Assembly (NCBI GenBank): GCA_023382655.1
Contig: JAHDWK010000005.1
Span: 284,138 to 348,137 of the forward strand
Length of the DNA: 64,000 bases
DNA from: Anaerolineae bacterium
Lineage (GTDB): Bacteria; Chloroflexota; Anaerolineae; Promineifilales; Promineifilaceae
Direction: 5' to 3'
In this document: positions 44,911 through 52,818 of the stretch, in pieces
Position numbering within the stretch: position 1 is the first letter of the stretch
Layout: every line of letters begins with the position of its first letter
The notes under the pieces: generated by a model
What the model saw: the letters and a program-made list of their open reading frames with translations, nothing else
Told to the model about the DNA's origin: nothing
Databases searched by the model: none
Made by a program: the position numbers and the translations under genes

Positions 44911-45909
44911 CTACTTGCTACCCTTTCCGTGAACTAAGCGGGGGTCAAGCGCATCGCGCAGGCCATCTCCTAACAGATTAAAGGCCAGCACGGTAATGGA
45001 AATGGCAATACCGGGGATAATAACCAGATGGGGGGCGCTAAAAATCTGATTGCGTTCACGGCCTAACATAGTGCCCCATTCGGCCGTTGGCTCTTGCGCC
45101 CCCAATCCCAGGAAGGAGAGGGCCGCCGTGTCCAAAATGGCGGTAGCGATGCCCAGTGTGGCTAACACAATCAACGGAGGCAGCGCATTGGGCAAAATAC
45201 GGCCGAACAAAATGCGCCAACTGCTGGCCCCCAATGCCCGCGATGCCTCCACATACTCCGTCTCCCGCAGCGTTAACACGGTGGCCCGAACAACGCGCGC
45301 ATAGGTAGGTATGCTGACAATGGCAATCGCCAGCATGGCATTTTCCAGACTTGGCCCCAACACAAAAACCAGGGCAATAGCCAGCAAAAAGAAGGGGAAG
45401 GCCAGCACAATATCCATACCACGCATGAGTACGTTATCCAACCAGCCCCCGGCATAGCCGGAGATGGCCCCCAGGAACGTACCGGTCAATACGGCGGCGG
45501 TAATTACGGTAATACCAATGCGTAGGGATACACGCGCCCCGTAAAGGATGCGGCTGAACTGGTCACGGCCGTTGCCGTCCGTGCCAAAAATGTGCTGTGA
45601 TTGATCGGCCGGGCAGCCGAGCAGGTGAATGCAGGGAGCCTGCCGCACTTTGATACGGCCGTTGTCGTCTTCGATGATGTGCGCCGGATCATAGGGCGCA
45701 ATGTAGGGGGCAAAGACGGCCGTCAGCACCAAAAACCCTAACATGACCATGCCTACCTGCGCCGAACGCTGTTTGAATAAACGCCGCAGCGTCAAACGCC
45801 ATAAGCTATTCGACTTATAATCGCCTATATCCCCGATATTATCGTCAGGAATTTGAACTACTGAAGATATGGATTCTGAAGATATGGATTCTGAAGTTTG
45901 GGTAACCAT
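44911..45909 (-). CDS. peptide ABC transporter permease, OppC/DppC family
   Basis: A 332-residue inner-membrane permease. The N-terminal cytoplasmic part is followed by a first helix (VGMVMLGFLVLTAVFAPYI), the periplasmic loop and GTDGNGRDQFSRILYGARVS. The coupling EAA loop is EASRALGASSWRILFGRILP. The C-terminal DALDPRLVHGKG is typical of OppC. The N-terminus has the duplicated run SESISSESISS encoded by a short tandem repeat. It is the third gene of a binding protein-OppB-OppC operon, three bases after oppB. No ATPase genes (oppD/F) are in the window, so the transporter must use ones encoded elsewhere. Confidence 0.94.
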   Translation of the reverse strand: MVTQTSESISSESISSVVQIPDDNIGDIGDYKSNSLWRLTLRRLFKQRSAQVGMVMLGFLVLTAVFAPYIAPYDPAHIIEDDNGRIKVRQAPCIHLLGCPADQSQHIFGTDGNGRDQFSRILYGARVSLRIGITVITAAVLTGTFLGAISGYAGGWLDNVLMRGMDIVLAFPFFLLAIALVFVLGPSLENAMLAIAIVSIPTYARVVRATVLTLRETEYVEASRALGASSWRILFGRILPNALPPLIVLATLGIATAILDTAALSFLGLGAQEPTAEWGTMLGRERNQIFSAPHLVIIPGIAISITVLAFNLLGDGLRDALDPRLVHGKGSK

Positions 45910-45912
45910 ACG

Positions 45913-46992
45913 TTAATCGAACCGAATGCGTGGATCCAAAATGGCATAAGACAGATCCACAATCAGGTTAAAGGCCACATAAACAAAGGCAATGACCAGG
46001 ACAAAACCCTGGATCACCGGAAAATCACGAGCCGTAATCGCTTCATACACACTTAACCCCACGCCGGGCAAGCTAAAAATCGTCTCTGTCAACACGGCCC
46101 CACCCAAAATAGCCGCCATCTGCAAACCGGCAATGGTTACGATGGGCAGCAGCGCGTTGCGTAACGTATGTTTCATAATCACCATTCGGTTCGGCAAGCC
46201 TTTGGCTTTGGCCGTGCGAATGTAATCCAGTCCTAAAATTTCCAACATACTGGAACGAGTCATCCGGGCGATAATTGCCAGCGGAATGGTAGCCAGGGCA
46301 ATGGCCGGTAGAACTAGATGCCGGAGTGTATCTTTCAACACGACCCAGTCAGATGTCAAAATAGAGTTCAGAATATATAGCTTGGCAATAAACTGGTAAA
46401 GATAAAACTTACCCGTGTTCGGTTCTACGGCCAGTTCATAATATACAAAAAACGGTGTGGGCGTGACGCCGGGCGAGAGGCGGCCTGATGGGGGCAGGGA
46501 AAACGGTGTATCCCGCAAAACAACGGCAAAGAGGTAAATAAGCAATAACCCCAGGAAAAAGACAGGTAAAGAAACGCCGATATTGGCGCCAAACATGGTG
46601 ACCACATCTATAGCTGAATTCCGGCGCACGGCCGAGATAATGCCAGCTGGAATACCCACCAACAGCGCCAATGTCATCGCGGCCATCCCTAATTCAATGG
46701 TCATGGGCAGACGTTCGGCCAGCATCAGCAGCACCGGTCGCTTAAAACGGATTGAGTCACCAAAGTCGCCCCGCAGCATATTTGCCATGTAAATGCCTAA
46801 CTGGACGGGTACCGGCTCATCTAAGCCATGAATTTTTGTAAAACGCTCACACGCTTCCGGGGAGGCTTTTTCTCCCAAAATAGATTTGCAGGGATCACCC
46901 GGCACGGCCCGCGCCAGGAGAAAAACCACTACCAGAATGGCTAATAATACGGGAACAGCTAAGAACATGCGGCGAACGGTGTACTGAATCAT
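45913..46992 (-). CDS. peptide ABC transporter permease, OppB/DppB family
   Basis: A 359-residue permease starting MIQYTVRRMFLAVPVLLAIL, the usual OppB/DppB N-terminus, then RAVPGDPCKSILGEKASPEA and GDFGDSIRFKRPV. The EAA loop is YIRTAKAKGLPNRMVIMKHT and the end reads VDLSYAILDPRIRFD. The region around 190-235 (SGRLSPGVTPTPFFVYYELA) is longer than in short OppB proteins. ATG 46992 is chosen over an upstream in-frame codon because it begins the conserved helix. It lies between the binding-protein gene and oppC. This gene has no ACGGCCGT. Confidence 0.94.
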   Translation of the reverse strand: MIQYTVRRMFLAVPVLLAILVVVFLLARAVPGDPCKSILGEKASPEACERFTKIHGLDEPVPVQLGIYMANMLRGDFGDSIRFKRPVLLMLAERLPMTIELGMAAMTLALLVGIPAGIISAVRRNSAIDVVTMFGANIGVSLPVFFLGLLLIYLFAVVLRDTPFSLPPSGRLSPGVTPTPFFVYYELAVEPNTGKFYLYQFIAKLYILNSILTSDWVVLKDTLRHLVLPAIALATIPLAIIARMTRSSMLEILGLDYIRTAKAKGLPNRMVIMKHTLRNALLPIVTIAGLQMAAILGGAVLTETIFSLPGVGLSVYEAITARDFPVIQGFVLVIAFVYVAFNLIVDLSYAILDPRIRFD

Positions 46993-47102
46993 AGTTACAG
47001 GAATAAGACATCCGATTTTGCCAGCTAACAGCGCCAGCAAAATCGGATGTCCATATTGATGCTATTCAGGCGTTATGACAAACTCAGCGGTTTTTTAATG
47101 GT

Positions 47103-48890
47103 CTATTCCTCAGCGGGAGCGTTCATTAACCCATCCCACAGATAGGAATAGTATTCAAAGACGCCTGTGTTGCCTACGTGGTATGGATTGGCAGCGTCAA
47201 TACCAGCGGCCCAAGAGGCGACTACATCGTTGGCGTCAAGCGTGGAGCCATCGTGGAACAAGACGCCCTGGCGCAGAGTACACGTCCAGACTGTGGAATC
47301 ATCGTTAGCCGTACATTCCGTAGCCAGACCGGGTACGGTGTCGCCGGAGTCCGTGCGGTAGAAGAGCAGCGTTTCCACCACTTGCTGACACGGCCGTAAC
47401 GATTCCCCATCGGTCTCATCGGCGCAGTAGAGGCTGATCGGCTCGGCGTTTTGCACAAAGACCAGTGTCCCCTTACCGGTGGACAGCCGGGCAAATTCGG
47501 TAGCGCCAAACGGCGGTACATACGCACCTTCGGTCGAGGCCAGCGCGGCGTGAGCCGATGCGCCATGCGCAATCGGCACCATCGGTACCAGTTCACGAAT
47601 GGCATTATTAGCCTGTTCGTAAAGGGGGGCAGCCGTATCTACATCGCCGATAGATGAGGCTTCTAGCAATGCTTCATAGATTTCTGGATGAGGATCGCCG
47701 AACTGGGGGTTGCCGGCGCCAAAATGGTAATCCAGGAAGTTGGTAACGTGGGGATAATCCGCCCCCCAACCTAACAGGTAGAAACCATTCAGGTTGCCCG
47801 CACTGGATTCAGCGATAAACGTGCCTGATTCCATTTCTTCCACGTTGGCGGTAATGCCCAGGTTATCCTGCAACTGGGCCTGGAGTTCTACAGCCACCAG
47901 CGCCGGTTCCGGCAGGTAACCGCGGAACACGTTACGGTAATAAATGGTTGTTTCAAAACCATCTGGATAACCGGCTTCGGCGAGCATGGCGCGGGCGGCT
48001 TCGGCGTCAAACTCGTACCACGCTTCACCGGCGCAGCCATTGGGAATGGAGCAGGGGGTAAAGTGGGAAGCAACCTCGGAACCTTCTGGATAGAAGTTGT
48101 CTACAATACGCTGACGGTCAATACCCATCGCCACAGCCTGACGCACTTGCAGGTTGTTAAAAGGCTCAAAGGTATTGGTCATAGCCAGGTAGAAGATATT
48201 GGGGTTGGCTACTTGCAGCAGTTGTAAATTGGTGTCCGCTTCGACGGCGGCATAATCACTGGGGCTGATGTTGGTGATCATGTCGGCGGTGCCGGCTTGC
48301 AATTCCAGCAAACGAGATGCACCTTCAGCGGCCCAACGTAGTACGGCCGTTTCCTCAATGGCCGGTTCGCCCCAATACTCGTCAAACCGCTTGTAGACGA
48401 TAGAATCGCCGCGCGTCCAGGATTCCAGCATATATGGCCCTGTACCAATCGGTTTTTCCAGGAGTTCACCTGTGCCGCCGGTCTCGGCGATCCATTCAGC
48501 GGGTTGAATGCCAAACGGCGTAAACGCCACTTTTGCCAGGAAAGCCGGGTCTGGTTTGCACAGATTGAAGACGACAGTGTGTTCATCTACCGCTTCAATG
48601 GAGCTGATCTTGCCGCCATAGTCACAGTTTTCTGCAGCTACAGACATTGGCTCAAACATCATCTCTTCTTCGGCCGGTGCTTCTTCTTCGGCCGGCGCCT
48701 CTTCTTCCATCGGTTCTTCGGCAACCGGCTCTTCAGCAACCGGCTCTTCGGCAACCGGCTCTTCAGCAACCGGCTCTTCAGCAACCGGTTCTTCAGCAAC
48801 CGGTTCTTCAGCAGCGCCGGTACAGGCGGCTAATGCTAAAGCAAAAACAAGCAAAAAACTAAACAGAAGTAACAATTTGCGATTTTTCAT
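47103..48890 (-). CDS. peptide-binding lipoprotein with circularly permuted SBP_bac_5 fold
   Basis: A 595-residue ABC transporter binding protein. The lipoprotein signal has Cys23 (ALALAACTG), then a linker of six AEEPV units plus APAEEE. The mature fold starts at about residue 88 with KISSIEAVDEHTVVFNLCKP, then IGTGPYMLESWTRGDSIVYK, RQAVAMGIDRQRIVDNFYP and AEAGYPDGFETTIYYRNVF. In ordinary family members these blocks follow a first segment with EPISL, DGES, VPGLA and FHDGS-L-A-DVV. Here that segment (GTLVFVQNAEPISL..., QGVLFHDGSTLDANDVVASW) is the last 122 residues (from 474; DNA 47103-47471). The order is thus a circular permutation. GGAGGAGAG before ATG 48890 fixes the start. oppB and oppC follow. 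Confidence 0.9.
   Translation of the reverse strand: MKNRKLLLLFSFLLVFALALAACTGAAEEPVAEEPVAEEPVAEEPVAEEPVAEEPVAEEPMEEEAPAEEEAPAEEEMMFEPMSVAAENCDYGGKISSIEAVDEHTVVFNLCKPDPAFLAKVAFTPFGIQPAEWIAETGGTGELLEKPIGTGPYMLESWTRGDSIVYKRFDEYWGEPAIEETAVLRWAAEGASRLLELQAGTADMITNISPSDYAAVEADTNLQLLQVANPNIFYLAMTNTFEPFNNLQVRQAVAMGIDRQRIVDNFYPEGSEVASHFTPCSIPNGCAGEAWYEFDAEAARAMLAEAGYPDGFETTIYYRNVFRGYLPEPALVAVELQAQLQDNLGITANVEEMESGTFIAESSAGNLNGFYLLGWGADYPHVTNFLDYHFGAGNPQFGDPHPEIYEALLEASSIGDVDTAAPLYEQANNAIRELVPMVPIAHGASAHAALASTEGAYVPPFGATEFARLSTGKGTLVFVQNAEPISLYCADETDGESLRPCQQVVETLLFYRTDSGDTVPGLATECTANDDSTVWTCTLRQGVLFHDGSTLDANDVVASWAAGIDAANPYHVGNTGVFEYYSYLWDGLMNAPAEE
48715..48815. repeat. 15-bp tandem repeat encoding the AEEPV linker
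   Basis: About seven copies of a 15-bp unit (CGGTTCTTCAGCAAC type, reading AEEPV on the minus strand) alternate between GGCTC and GGTTC variants. The repeat is prone to length change. Confidence 0.9.
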
Positions 48891-49011
48891 TCTCTCCTCC
48901 ATTTGAAAGAATATAAACGATAAAACTTGTGCTGCCTTGTGCGAGTCATAACGCCATCTATCGGGACAGTGATGTATGGTAGCATGGGTTGATTGAGATG
49001 ACAAACAAAGT

Positions 49012-49074
49012 AGTGCCAGGCACGGGGCATCAGATGGTGGTTGTATAAAGACCTTGTGACCCGTGCCTGGCACT
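49012..49074. repeat. 63-bp element with AGTGCCAGGCACGGG terminal inverted repeats
   Basis: AGTGCCAGGCACGGG (49012-49026) and CCCGTGCCTGGCACT (49060-49074) are exact complements around a 33-base centre. Length and the outer 11 bases match the element at 12595-12658. It ends just before the polX promoter. Confidence 0.75.
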
Positions 49075-49102
49075 GCCCATACGCAATACGTTTTACGCGG
49101 GG

Positions 49103-49108
49103 TATAAT
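49103..49108 (+). promoter_or_regulatory. -10 box giving a leaderless polX mRNA
   Basis: TATAAT at 49103-49108 ends seven bases before ATG 49116, and no Shine-Dalgarno site is present. The -35 region is weak. The spacing is the same as for the metallopeptidase gene at 26055. Confidence 0.5.
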
Positions 49109-49115
49109 CGGTTTT

Positions 49116-50852
49116 ATGAATAACCGTGAAGTAGCTCAACTCTTTTCTGATGTCGCTGATATGCTTTCGATTCGCGGTGATAATGTGCATCGGGTGTTGG
49201 CCTATCGCCGGGCGGCCGAAGCCATTGAAACGCTGGGACGAGATATTAACCAGGTGTATGCCGAAGGCGCATTGATTGAAATTCCGGGCATTGGCGGGAC
49301 GCTGGCGGAGAAAATCGCGGAAATGTTGACAACCGGTAAGCTGGAATTTTATGAACGTCTGGCACAGGAAATCCCACCTTCATTAGTAGAATTGTTGAAA
49401 GTGGAAGGGTTAGGGCCGAAGCGGGTGAAGCAGGTGTATGAGGTGTTGGAGGTGACGACGCTGGCCGAGCTTACGGCCGTCGCCCGCGAAGGCAAACTGC
49501 GTGACCTGCCTGGCATGGGGGCGAAGTCTGAGGAAAAATTGCTCAAAGCGATTGAGAGCCTGGCGCGGCATGGGGATGACCGGGCATTGTTGGGCACAGC
49601 CTGGCCCCTCGCCCAGGAAATCCTGGCCGAACTGGCAAAGCTACCCGGCGTCAAGCAAACGGCCGTGGCCGGCTCCCTGCGGCGCATGAAAGAAAGCATT
49701 GGCGATATTGATTTACTGGTAGCGGCGGATGAAGAAGCGGCCACGGCCGTCATGGACACCTTTGTCCACCTGCCGCAAGTTGAATCTATCTCTGGGCACG
49801 GGCCAACAAAGTCTAGCGTCATCCTGGTGAACGGGCTGCAAGTAGACCTGCGGGTGCTGCCCGCTGCCCGGTGGGGCACGCTGCTCAGCTACTTCACCGG
49901 CAGCAAAGACCACAATGTGCGCCTGCGTGAACTGGCGTTGAAACAGGGACTCAGCCTGAACGAACATGCTTTCACGCCCACGGACGGCCGTGCCGAAATC
50001 CTGTGCGCTACTGAAGAAGAAATTTACCAGACGCTGGGCCTGCCTTACATCCCGCCCACGCTGCGCGAAGACAGGGGGGAGATTGAGGCGGCGTGGGACG
50101 GCCGTCTGCCTGATCTCGCCCGCACCGAACAAATCATCAGCGACCTGCACATGCACTCCACCTGGTCAGACGGCAAATTCACCATCCTGGAAATGGCGCG
50201 CTTCGCCCAGGCGCGGGGAATGCAGTACATCGCCATCACCGACCATTCCGCCAGTCTGGGCATTGCCAATGGTCTTTCTATCGAGCGGCTGTGGCGGCAG
50301 GCCGTAGAAGTCCGGCAGGCGAACGAAATCATGGGGCCAGACTTCCGCATTTTGCACGGCACGGAGATGGAAATCCGCGCCGATGGTTCACTCGATTACC
50401 CAGATGAGGTGCTGGCGCAGCTCGATTTTGTCATTGCCAGCCTGCACGTCAGCTTGAGCCAGCCCCGTGCCCAGGTGACGGAACGGCTGCTGAATGCACT
50501 GCACAATCCCCATGTGGATATGATCGGCCATCCGTCTGGGCGGCTGCTGCCGGATCGGGACGGGGCGGATGTGGACTGGGAAGAGGTGTTGGCTACGGCC
50601 GTGACCACCCGCACCATCCTGGAAATCAATGCCAACCCGCGTCGCCTGGATTTGTGTGACAGCCTGGTACGCCGCGCTGTGGCATTGGGCATCCCCCTCG
50701 CCATCAACTGCGACGCCCACCACACCGACCATTTTGACTTTCTGCACTACGGCGTTGCCACCGCCCAGCGTGGCTGGGCCACCGCCGCCAGCGTCGTGAA
50801 TACCTGGCCCTTGCCCAAACTGCTTGCCTTTTTTGAGGGACGTAATCCGTAA
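49116..50852 (+). CDS. polX: DNA polymerase X with PHP exonuclease domain
   Basis: A 578-residue bacterial PolX, which fills gaps in base-excision and end-joining repair. The N-terminal helix-hairpin-helix parts are LIEIPGIGGTLAEKIAEML and LRDLPGMGAKSEEKLLKAIE. The nucleotidyl-transfer site is GSLRRMKESIGDIDLL with Asp197 and Asp199, and the third Asp is Asp244 in LQVDLRV. SKDHNVRLRELALKQGLSL is the thumb. The C-terminal PHP domain has DLHMHSTWSDG (His345/His347), AITDHS, GTEMEI, GHPSGRLLP and NCDAHH, all metal ligands for 3'-5' exonuclease activity. The length is standard. ATG 49116 follows a TATAAT box by seven bases. Confidence 0.95.
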   Translation: MNNREVAQLFSDVADMLSIRGDNVHRVLAYRRAAEAIETLGRDINQVYAEGALIEIPGIGGTLAEKIAEMLTTGKLEFYERLAQEIPPSLVELLKVEGLGPKRVKQVYEVLEVTTLAELTAVAREGKLRDLPGMGAKSEEKLLKAIESLARHGDDRALLGTAWPLAQEILAELAKLPGVKQTAVAGSLRRMKESIGDIDLLVAADEEAATAVMDTFVHLPQVESISGHGPTKSSVILVNGLQVDLRVLPAARWGTLLSYFTGSKDHNVRLRELALKQGLSLNEHAFTPTDGRAEILCATEEEIYQTLGLPYIPPTLREDRGEIEAAWDGRLPDLARTEQIISDLHMHSTWSDGKFTILEMARFAQARGMQYIAITDHSASLGIANGLSIERLWRQAVEVRQANEIMGPDFRILHGTEMEIRADGSLDYPDEVLAQLDFVIASLHVSLSQPRAQVTERLLNALHNPHVDMIGHPSGRLLPDRDGADVDWEEVLATAVTTRTILEINANPRRLDLCDSLVRRAVALGIPLAINCDAHHTDHFDFLHYGVATAQRGWATAASVVNTWPLPKLLAFFEGRNP

Positions 50853-50920
50853 CCCGTGAACCGTAATCCGAAGCCCGATTACGGATTACCGATTATGGAT
50901 TACCGATTACGGATTACGAA
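50850..50920. repeat. GTAATCCGTAACC / GGATTACGGATTAC word array
   Basis: The words CGTAATCCGTAACCCGTG and CGTAATCCG, followed by repeated GATTACGGATTACCGATTA, form a hairpin between polX and the phosphatase gene. The array begins at the polX stop codon. Confidence 0.85.
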
Positions 50921-50922
50921 AT

Positions 50923-52173
50923 ATGAGTACCGGTACCGCCTCCATCATCAGCCATGCCTTTGGCGCTTTAGAACCCCAGACCCTGGAGGCATTGCGCGAT
51001 GTGGCCATGCGCCGTACTTATCCGCCGCAAACCACCCTGTGCCATCAGGGTGAAATTGAACATACCTTTTATGTGGTGGTCAGCGGCAATGTGGTCGTTA
51101 CCCAAACTCTGGAAGACGGGCAGGAGCGCATCCTCAATGTCATTGGTACGCGGGGCTATTTTGGCGAGATGGGGTTAATTGATGATGCACCGCGCATGGC
51201 TAACTGTATTACGCTTACCCACACGGCCGTGCTGGAAGTAACCGAAGAAAACTTTGATAACTTCATGCAACAAAGCCCGGCGTTAGCCTATGCCGTGCTG
51301 CGCAACATTCTGGCGACCACACGCAACATTGACCAGCAAGCGATTGCCGAATTAAAGATCAAAACTGAGGCGCTGCAAAAGGCGTATGCCGATTTGCAAC
51401 GGGCGCAAGTGCGGCTGGTGGAAAAGGAACGGCTGGTACGCGAACTGGAACTGGCGGCTGATGTACAGCGCAGCCTGCTGCCTGATGAACTGCCACAATT
51501 CCCCGATTATGCCTTTGCGGCTTATTTGCAGCCGGCGCGGCAGGTGGGCGGCGATTTTTATGATGTGGTTGCCCTGGATGCCGAACATGTGGGTATTCTG
51601 ATTGCTGATGTGGCGGACAAAGGGTTCCATGCCGCCTTGTTTATGGCGGTGACACGCACCCTCTTTTTGCAGGAGGGTAAACATTCGTTGTCACCGGCGG
51701 TGGTGGCTACGGCCGTGCATCATGGCATGATGGAAACCTCGTCTCATGATACGTTTTTGACGGCGTTTTATGGTGTGTTGCATCGCCCTACCGGTCGCCT
51801 GACTTATGTGCGGGCGGCACAGGAACGGCCGTTGTGGGTGCGGTCAGGGCAGGAGATTGTGGAATTGCCGGGCAACGGCCGTTTTCTGGGTATGCTTGAT
51901 GGTTTGCAACTGGATGAGTACGAAATGCAGTTGCAGCCCGGCGACCGGCTGGTTCTGTTTAGCGACGGCGTGCCGGACGCTGTCAATCCGGCGGAGGAAC
52001 AATTTGGCGGGGCACGGTTGACGGCCGTTGTCGCCGCCGCCGCCCATCTGCCCGCCACTGCCCTCGCTGCCCATATCGCCCAGGAATTGGCCTGTTGGAT
52101 GCAAGACGCTCCACCATTTGATGATCTAACTTTGTTGGTAGTAGAGAGAAGTTCAACTTCTGCCAGAAGTTGA
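50923..52173 (+). CDS. cyclic-nucleotide-binding / SpoIIE-type phosphatase
   Basis: A 416-residue signalling protein. Residues about 10-125 are a cNMP-binding (Crp-like) domain (HQGEIEHTFYVVVSGNVVVT, GTRGYFGEMGLIDDAPRMAN). A coiled coil (TEALQKAYADLQRAQVRLVE) links to a PP2C-SpoIIE phosphatase (AADVQRSLLPDELPQFPDYA, then RQVGGDFYDVV with a metal Asp, ILIADVADKGFHAALFMA, DRLVLFSDGVPDAVNP and PPFDDLTLLVV). Such proteins dephosphorylate anti-sigma-factor antagonists in partner-switching pathways. The C-terminus (SSTSARS and stop) is encoded by a perfect DNA hairpin. Confidence 0.94.
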   Translation: MSTGTASIISHAFGALEPQTLEALRDVAMRRTYPPQTTLCHQGEIEHTFYVVVSGNVVVTQTLEDGQERILNVIGTRGYFGEMGLIDDAPRMANCITLTHTAVLEVTEENFDNFMQQSPALAYAVLRNILATTRNIDQQAIAELKIKTEALQKAYADLQRAQVRLVEKERLVRELELAADVQRSLLPDELPQFPDYAFAAYLQPARQVGGDFYDVVALDAEHVGILIADVADKGFHAALFMAVTRTLFLQEGKHSLSPAVVATAVHHGMMETSSHDTFLTAFYGVLHRPTGRLTYVRAAQERPLWVRSGQEIVELPGNGRFLGMLDGLQLDEYEMQLQPGDRLVLFSDGVPDAVNPAEEQFGGARLTAVVAAAAHLPATALAAHIAQELACWMQDAPPFDDLTLLVVERSSTSARS

Positions 52174-52180
52174 ACTTCTC
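52146..52180. repeat. 17-bp perfect hairpin over the phosphatase stop codon
   Basis: GAGAAGTTCAACTTCTG (52146-52162) and its complement (52164-52180) around one base. It encodes the last residues and TGA of the phosphatase and ends 13 bases before ATG 52194 of the next gene. Confidence 0.85.
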
Positions 52181-52193
52181 AGTCCCTTATTCT

Positions 52194-52769
52194 ATGGCTC
52201 GATACGAACTCCCCCCCGATCCCCGTGAATCTGATGACAAACGGCCGCGCCGGATGCGCCGCGACGCGCAAGAACCCACCCCCTGGCGTTACCTGGGTTT
52301 GGGCGTCATCGTCACCCTTGTTAGCCTGGTCATTGCGCTGGCATTGGCAAATGCTTTGCTGCGCCGCCCCCCATTAGAAGTAGCGCCAGCCGCGCCTACC
52401 CTCATCATCCTCACCGCGCCCCCCAGCCCGGAACCGTCGGCTACCTCCGTGCTGCCCACACCATCACCCATTCCCACCTTCACGCCCATTCCCACACCCG
52501 ACCAGGCCATCGCCCCACCGGAGATCACGGTTGATTATTACGCGGTGGTAGCGAACACGGAAGGCGCTGGCGCGAATCTGCGCGGCGGCCCTAGCACCGA
52601 CAATGCCCTGATTGCGGTTGTTGATGAAGGGGAACTGGTGTTGGTTATTGGTGGGCCGGAGCCAGATGAGCCCAATAACCGCGTTTGGTGGCAGGTGGAG
52701 CGGGAAGATGGCACGCAGGGGTGGGTGGTGGGTGATTATTTGCTGCCAGCGGCCGCACCGGGACCGTAA
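52194..52769 (+). CDS. membrane-anchored SH3-domain protein
   Basis: A 191-residue protein: a charged N-terminus (RESDDKRPRRMRRDAQEPTP), a single membrane helix (YLGLGVIVTLVSLVIALALA, about 33-52), and a Pro/Thr-rich spacer (PTPSPIPTFTPIPTPDQAIA). The extracytoplasmic bacterial SH3 domain (VVANTEGAGANLRGGPSTDN, then VVDEGELVLVIGG and WWQVEREDGTQGWVVGDYLL) follows. Bacterial SH3 domains often bind peptidoglycan. It lies 20 bases after the phosphatase stop and may share its transcript. Confidence 0.88.
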   Translation: MARYELPPDPRESDDKRPRRMRRDAQEPTPWRYLGLGVIVTLVSLVIALALANALLRRPPLEVAPAAPTLIILTAPPSPEPSATSVLPTPSPIPTFTPIPTPDQAIAPPEITVDYYAVVANTEGAGANLRGGPSTDNALIAVVDEGELVLVIGGPEPDEPNNRVWWQVEREDGTQGWVVGDYLLPAAAPGP

Positions 52770-52774
52770 TGCGT

Positions 52775-52818
52775 CATTCGTGACCCGTGACCCGTAATCG
52801 GATTACGGCTTATGGATT
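52775..52818. repeat. CGTGACCCGTGACCCGTAATCGG word array
   Basis: CGTGACCCGTGACCCGTAATC and GATTACGGCTTATGGATTACG face each other. The right arm encodes the last codons (VIHKP and stop) of the minus-strand membrane protein. Confidence 0.75.

Noticed and set aside
48715..48815. Regular short repeats considered as a CRISPR array
   Set aside because: The units are contiguous 15-bp tandem copies in frame with a lipoprotein linker; there are no spacers.
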